58,102 bases of DNA from Campylobacter troglodytis. Its GTDB lineage: Bacteria > Campylobacterota > Campylobacteria > Campylobacterales > Campylobacteraceae. The stretch is from contig NZ_QHLI01000010.1 in assembly GCF_006864425.1 (NCBI RefSeq), forward strand, positions 1-58,102. The letters are read 5' to 3'. The notes beneath the pieces were generated by a model. The model saw only the letters and a list, made by a program, of their open reading frames with translations. It had not been told where the DNA came from and made no database searches. The translations under genes and the position numbers were made by a program. Of this stretch, positions 54,605-58,102 are shown piece after piece. Position 1 is the first letter of the stretch. Each line of letters opens with the position of its first letter.

Positions 54605-55260
54605 ACTTTGAGCTAAAATGAGCTAGGATTTTTTCTAAGTCATTTTAACAAAGCTTTATGCAATTTTTCATTCTTGATTTTAGATCTAAATTTAACTTCT
54701 TTGAAGTGCGTGAAAAATTTCCTTGCTGTGAAATTTAGCTAAGTTAGCCTTTGCATAGCCACTTTTTATTTACAGTTGCAAGAGTACGAAGCAAAAAATT
54801 CTTTATGTCGTTGATATATTTTCGCGCCTTTACAAATTCAAATTTGACATACTTTATTCTACAGCAAGCTTTTGTTGCTTTTACTACGCAGTTACAAGAC
54901 AAAACGAAGTAAAAAATTTGCAAGTCGTTGTAGGATTTGAGATTATCGCTGTAAATTTCACACTCGTTAAGTTCCGCAAAATCCTTTATTATGGATAGCA
55001 ACTCTTTTGCCAAGCAATGTTTAAGCACTTGTGTATAAATATATCCGTTGCGTTTTAGTATGCCTTCTTGCAAAAAGACAAGTGCCTAGCACGAAGTAAA
55101 AACATAGATGTTTTCGTGCAAACCCCACGCCCACACTTAAAAGGCAAAAATTTAGCTTTTTAGCCAAGCCACGCACTCGCCTTGCCCCCCTCTGCTTACA
55201 GTTGCGAGTGTAACGAAGTAAAAAATAGCTCTCATCAACTTCAAGCTAAGCATTCATTTT
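54605..55260 (-). mobile_element. Decayed IS1595-like copy
   Basis: The left end (TGAGCTAAAATGAGCTAGGA) matches that at about 310. The minus-strand pieces read KYINDIKNF (near 54810), YSDN/SYNDL (near 54940), YIYTQVLKHCLAKELLSIIK (54990-55050) and, nearer the 5' end, the E.DESYF region (about 55225). Mini-palindrome inserts are at about 54775-54808, 54878-54916 (exact 8-base inverted ends), 55075-55112 and 55190-55225. No right terminal repeat is clear. Confidence 0.7.
54878..54916 (-). repeat. Best-preserved mini-palindrome insert
   Basis: 39 bp with terminal inverted repeats CTTTTACT and AGTAAAAA around ACGCAGTTACAAGACAAAACGA. On the coding strand of the IS it follows AAATTTTTT, at the place where the intact family would read GLVDF-G. 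Copies 39913-39949 and 547-583 have inserts at the same place. Confidence 0.75.
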
Positions 55261-55587
55261 CTAAATAAACTTTGCTTGTTTTGTAAAGAAACTTAGTTTT
55301 GCTGATTTTTTGCACTTTTTTGATCTTAAAACCTTGCTGCACAGTTGCATTAACACAAGGGCAAGAAAGCTTTCAAAAAGGACGATTTACTTACTAAAAG
55401 ATTAGCACAAAAACATTCTAAGCATTGCTAAAATTTTAGCTCAACAGTGTAGAACAAAAATATATACTAAGATTGATTTTACCAAACTTTTAGCTCTAAG
55501 TATATAAGCTAAAAGTATAAATCGCCAAATAAGTTTATAAAAAACATTTTTTATCTTATTTTTATAATAAATAAAGTTTAAATGTTA
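55261..55587. other. Region upstream of mntP
   Basis: About 330 bp, AT-rich, no ORF. A copy of the CTAAATAAACTTTGCTTG...TAAAGAAACTTAG repeat (also near 29960-30005) is at about 55260-55295. Upstream T/A-rich DNA leads into the mntP promoter. Confidence 0.4.
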
Positions 55588-55670
55588 TATAATACAAAAT
55601 TAGTTTTATATTTTTAGCAAGGATCAAGCTGACAAGGTCTTCTATCTTGTATTTGATCTTGCAAGAGGAG
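55588..55670 (+). promoter_or_regulatory. mntP promoter and structured leader
   Basis: The -10 box TATAAT is at 55588-55593. The leader folds as GCAAGGATCAA (55617-55627) against TTGATCTTGC (55653-55662) with one bulged G, and an inner ACAAG/CTTGT pair (55632-55636/55646-55650). The ribosome-binding site AGAGGAG starts three bases after the outer stem. This could be a control element for manganese export; it does not match the yybP-ykoY consensus as far as I can see. Confidence 0.5.
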
Positions 55671-55675
55671 AACTT

Positions 55676-56257
55676 ATGGGAATTTCAAGCGTGGTTTTAC
55701 TCGCCATAGCACTATCTATGGACGCCTTTGCTGTGTCTTTGTGCAAGGGCTTTGCTGTAAAAAGGCTTAATGCTAGGCATTATCTTACTGTTGGGGCTTA
55801 TTTTGGTGGCTTTCAGGCTCTAATGCCAAGTGTGGGATATCTTGTAGGTGGCACTTTTAGTGCCTTTCTTGGCAAGATAGATCATTATATAGCCTTTGTT
55901 TTGCTTTGTTTTATAGGCTTAAAGATGATTAAAGAAAGCTTTAATAAAGAAGCAAAGAGCGAGGGTGTATTTGAGTTTAAAACCATGCTCACACTTGCCG
56001 TGGCTACTAGCATAGATGCCTTAGCCGTTGGTGTTAGCTTTGCCTTTGTGGAATTTGATAGTATAACTGTGTGGCAAAGCATAGTTTTAATAGGTCTTAT
56101 AACCTTTTGCATCTGTGCCTTGGGCTTGAAGATAGGCTATCAATTATTCTGTAATAGCCTTGGTGAGAGGCTTGGCAAAAGGGCTGAGTTTGTAGGAGGG
56201 CTAGTGCTTGTAGGACTAGGCTGTAAGATCTTGGCACAGCATTTGTTTGAGGCCTGA
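55676..56257 (+). CDS. mntP: Manganese efflux pump MntP
   Basis: 193 residues with six membrane helices in two repeats. Each repeat has the conserved acidic motif of the family: [14 protein letters not shown] (residues about 12-25) and [16 protein letters not shown] (about 108-123), plus GYLVGG and the C-terminal [13 protein letters not shown]. It exports Mn2+ from the cytoplasm. The ATG follows AGAGGAG by five bases. It stands alone between IS copies, and its leader is strongly structured. Confidence 0.93.
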   Translation: MGISSVVLLAIALSMDAFAVSLCKGFAVKRLNARHYLTVGAYFGGFQALMPSVGYLVGGTFSAFLGKIDHYIAFVLLCFIGLKMIKESFNKEAKSEGVFEFKTMLTLAVATSIDALAVGVSFAFVEFDSITVWQSIVLIGLITFCICALGLKIGYQLFCNSLGERLGKRAEFVGGLVLVGLGCKILAQHLFEA

Positions 56258-56299
56258 TCTTAGAATTTGCCAAAAAATAAGGTATAAATTTAGGATCAA

Positions 56300-56464
56300 T
56301 TAAACTTAATGCGAAGTATCTACGAATTGTTAGATATTTTTGCCATTGCTAAATTCAACTCAATAAAACTCTCTCTTATCAATTTTAATAAATTTTGACA
56401 AGAATTGTGTCCTACATTTTTCGTCTTAATTTTGTTTCTTTATAAATGAAGGATAAAATTTTTT
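56300..56464 (-). mobile_element. IS1595 3' end fragment
   Basis: Reverse-strand C-terminal transposase coding end, with a worn end ATCAATTAAACTTAATGCGA near 56303 and later AACTCTCTCTTATCAATTTTAATAAATTTTG matching 39680-39715. It ends where the next IS structure begins. Confidence 0.6.
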
Positions 56465-57005
56465 GGCTCAATCCAACTTAAGCGGATTATTTCTTATTTA
56501 TTTTTAGTCCGGTTTCATACAAATCTTGCCTTTATATTTTGATATTTATCTAAATTCTATATCTTTTAAATAAATTAAGAACTTCTATTTCATCTTTAAA
56601 TTTAGCTAAGCTATGCTTGGCAAAGCCTTAGAAATTCATAATTGCATTAATATAATTTCACGAGTACGCAAACTCGTTTGCATTATGCTTTACCCTATAT
56701 TATGCCTTTTCAAGAAGTAGCAAAGGCATAATATTTTATAAAACATAGTGCAAACGAGTTTGCAAAGAAACACAAGCACATAAACGAAATTGTGAGCTTT
56801 TTTACTTCGTGCTCTTGCAACTGTAAGCAGAAGTTTGCAAAGTTTAAAGTAGCTAAATTTCGACTTGCCAAATTTAATGGCTCAAAGAGAAAATTTTATC
56901 CCTCACTTAAAAGAAATAGAATTTAGATACAATGCGAAAATTCAGCAACAATATAAAATCTTGCTAAAAATGATAAAATAAAATCTGCTTAATTTTAATT
57001 GAGCC
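56465..57005. mobile_element. Head-to-head inverted dimer of IS1595 3' halves
   Basis: It begins GGCTCAATCCAACTTAAGCGGATT (56465) and ends AATCTGCTTAATTTTAATTGAGCC (57005), an inverted pair. The left half is a minus-strand transposase 3' part and the right half a plus-strand one. They meet near 56735, where CGCAAACTCGTTTGCA is mirrored by TGCAAACGAGTTTGC. The right half has a mini-palindrome insert at about 56798-56833. The structure is a palindrome of about 540 bp. Confidence 0.65.
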
Positions 57006-57043
57006 AAGTTGCTAAAAAAATAATCCGTTTCAGTTGTCTTAAA

Positions 57044-57750
57044 CTAAAATTCATTCCAAAATCACAACTTTTTTGTATAATTATCATCAAAAAGGCTTGA
57101 AGAGAATTTTTACCTTTGTGCTTGTTTTTGTAGCTTTTTAACAATAAAGCCCAATTTTGAACAAAAAATTCACACCCTTTTACAAAAAATTCAAAGTAAA
57201 AAGCAAAAAGCAAAAACAAAAATCCGAATTCAAAACAAAAAATTCAAGCTTTTTAAAACAAAATTCACATTTTTTAAGTTAAAACAAGTCTTTTTAAGCT
57301 AGTTTAAAGTTAAATTTACATATGATTTTGTTTTTTAAAGGTTTTGATACTTTTTTTAAAAAGCTTTGAATTTAAATTTGTTAAGTAGTAATGGCGACAA
57401 GGTGGTTTGCAAGGTTTGCGGACTCGGATTAAGACGAACTAGCTTGCAAGGTTTGCAAGCTTACTTGCTAAAAGCCAGCTTGTAAGAGGTGCGGTAGTTT
57501 GCAAGACTTGCAGATTAAATCAAGATAAGCCAACTTGCAAGATCTAAGCCACTTTGCAAGTGGCAAAGTAGCTTGTAAGGCTTGTGGGCTGAATGGCTAG
57601 GACAACTTTATAAGATTTTGCAGACAGTTAAGACAAAGCCTTAATAACAAGCAAATAGTAAGCAAATAACAAGCATTTTTTATCCAAAAGTGATGATTAC
57701 TTGCAAGGCATTTTTAATAATAAAGCAAAAATTAACAAGCAATGGCATCA
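57044..57750 (+). repeat. Large inverted repeat, right arm
   Basis: Reverse complement of 40454-41415 with the bulk of the small secreted-protein gene deleted. The outer boundary (57744-57750) is nearly against an IS end at 57752; the left arm likewise starts 19 bp from the end of the IS at 39660-40435. The two arms flank about 15.6 kb. Confidence 0.9.
57098..57142 (+). pseudogene. Truncated copy of the small secreted protein gene
   Basis: Reads KRIFTFVLVFVAF followed by a stop, matching the signal peptide of the protein at 41125-41355 (KRIFTFVLIFVSF). The ATG is altered (TTGAAGAGAATT) and the rest of the gene is gone. Confidence 0.75.
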
Positions 57751-57751
57751 A

Positions 57752-57847
57752 ATAGAATTTAGATATAATACGAAAAATTTAGGACAAAATCTTTATCAAA
57801 TTTTATTAAAATTGATAAGAGAAAATCCTATTAGAGTATCTTGAGCC
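57752..57847 (+). mobile_element. IS1595 3' terminal fragment
   Basis: Encodes the transposase end (EFRYNTKNLGQNLYQILLKL then IRENPIRVS, with small changes) and the terminal repeat GAGTATCTTGAGCC ending at 57847. The following base starts the truncated ctsR remnant, so this IS end is the breakpoint. Confidence 0.8.
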
Positions 57848-57946
57848 ATAAATAAAGCAAAAGTCTTAGAATTTTCTCAAAAACAAGCTTTTGTTTTATC
57901 CAAAAAAGAAGATAGTCGCCTTTATTTTCATCTTAAAAAGGATTGA
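57848..57946 (+). pseudogene. ctsR: C-terminal remnant, probably of ctsR
   Basis: About 32 codons reading KVLEFSQKQAFVLSKKEDSR then LYFHLKKD and a stop. It begins directly at the IS terminal repeat, so its 5' part has been removed or displaced. Identification as CtsR is by context (just before a CtsD-like start, as downstream of nifJ in C. jejuni), not by a strong motif. Confidence 0.4.
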
Positions 57947-57948
57947 TC

Positions 57949-58102
57949 ATAAAATTTTTATTCAATAATTTAATAGTCATTGTTATGTTTTCTACTCTTT
58001 CATACGCTAATTGCCAAAAAAAGCTCTTTGATTTAACTGTTATGGAAGGCACAAGCACGGAGGAGATCTTAGAGGAATTTGCTTTAAGATGTGATTTTAG
58101 CA
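57949..58102 (+). CDS. ctsD: CtsD-like secretin of the transformation system, N-terminus (partial)
   Basis: The frame is open to the window edge: KFLFNNLIVIVMFSTLSYA looks like a signal peptide, followed by KKLFDLTVMEGTSTEEILEE, typical of a secretin N-terminal domain. CtsD is the outer-membrane pore for DNA uptake in campylobacters. AAGGAT ends six bases before ATA (57949-57951), where ATG would be expected, so the start codon may be lost; a TTG at 57943 is too close to the ribosome-binding site. Only about 50 codons are visible. Confidence 0.5.
   Translation, partial: MKFLFNNLIVIVMFSTLSYANCQKKLFDLTVMEGTSTEEILEEFALRCDFS

Noticed and set aside
55588-55670. yybP-ykoY manganese riboswitch
   Set aside because: The stem-loop is present, but I cannot find the conserved riboswitch loops; reported only as a structured leader.
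56995-57219. Small Phe/Lys-rich frame on the minus strand
   Set aside because: It falls in low-complexity DNA of the inverted-repeat arm and lacks start signals.

Overview
The window is AT-rich, gene-dense DNA from a Campylobacter-like member of the Campylobacterota. The evidence is the type of the core genes (topA with four zinc ribbons, a type-2 leuA, ftsW-murG, kdsA, carB, a pyruvate:flavodoxin oxidoreductase, mntP), the chaN lipoprotein next to a TonB receptor, typical TATAAT -10 boxes with weak -35 regions, and a fragment that looks like the ctsR-ctsD transformation genes. The species cannot be fixed from the sequence. No rRNA, prophage or CRISPR array was seen.

Layout. 1-1465: decayed IS1595-like insertion sequences. 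1587-3809: topA. 3881-4275: a 395-bp deletion derivative of the IS with perfect 17-bp ends. 4630-5847: unknown acidic protein. 6065-10082 (-): leuA followed 4 bp later by a fused lipid-A phosphatase/phosphoethanolamine transferase. 10759-12944: ftsW-murG. 12950-14860: IS debris and decayed coding sequence. 14864-21360 (-): a restriction-modification island with a large type IIG-like enzyme, invaded by repeats and a DUF559 nuclease domain and split by a frameshift, then a small PD-(D/E)xK endonuclease and an adenine methyltransferase with a premature stop. 21747-25182 (-): two paralogous EamA exporters and kdsA. 25850-26076: tRNA-fMet and tRNA-Gln. 26140-29654: divergent chaN and TonB receptor genes around a Fur-box-like site. 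29655-34530: repeat-rich DNA around a repetitive glycosyltransferase-like gene. 35616-39511 (-): mcrBC with an EVE-like insertion and a frameshift. 39660-44268: a nearly complete IS, one arm of a large inverted repeat, a small secreted protein, and a TonB receptor behind a G13 tract. 44343-52861: por/nifJ, and divergent carB-ddpX-sua5. 52913-57847: more IS debris, tRNA-Glu, mntP and the second inverted-repeat arm. 57848-58102: remnants of ctsR and the start of ctsD.

The ordinary genes serve housekeeping: DNA topology, leucine and pyrimidine/arginine precursors, envelope and peptidoglycan assembly, central carbon metabolism, metal handling. The unusual part is a very active population of short palindromic repeats. 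Three kinds are visible: (1) a 108-bp element that sits in frame inside both carB and mcrC, (2) about 36-40-bp mini-palindromes that repeatedly follow T-runs inside the IS1595 copies, and (3) GC-rich palindromes clustered in a type IIG enzyme together with a DUF559 nuclease domain. Kinds 1 and 2 share a 13-base core. Homopolymer tracts (G13, two A18/T18 tracts, C7/C6) suggest phase variation of a receptor, a glycosyltransferase and a restriction enzyme. Gene order and the inverted repeats suggest that about 44.3-57.8 kb has been inverted.
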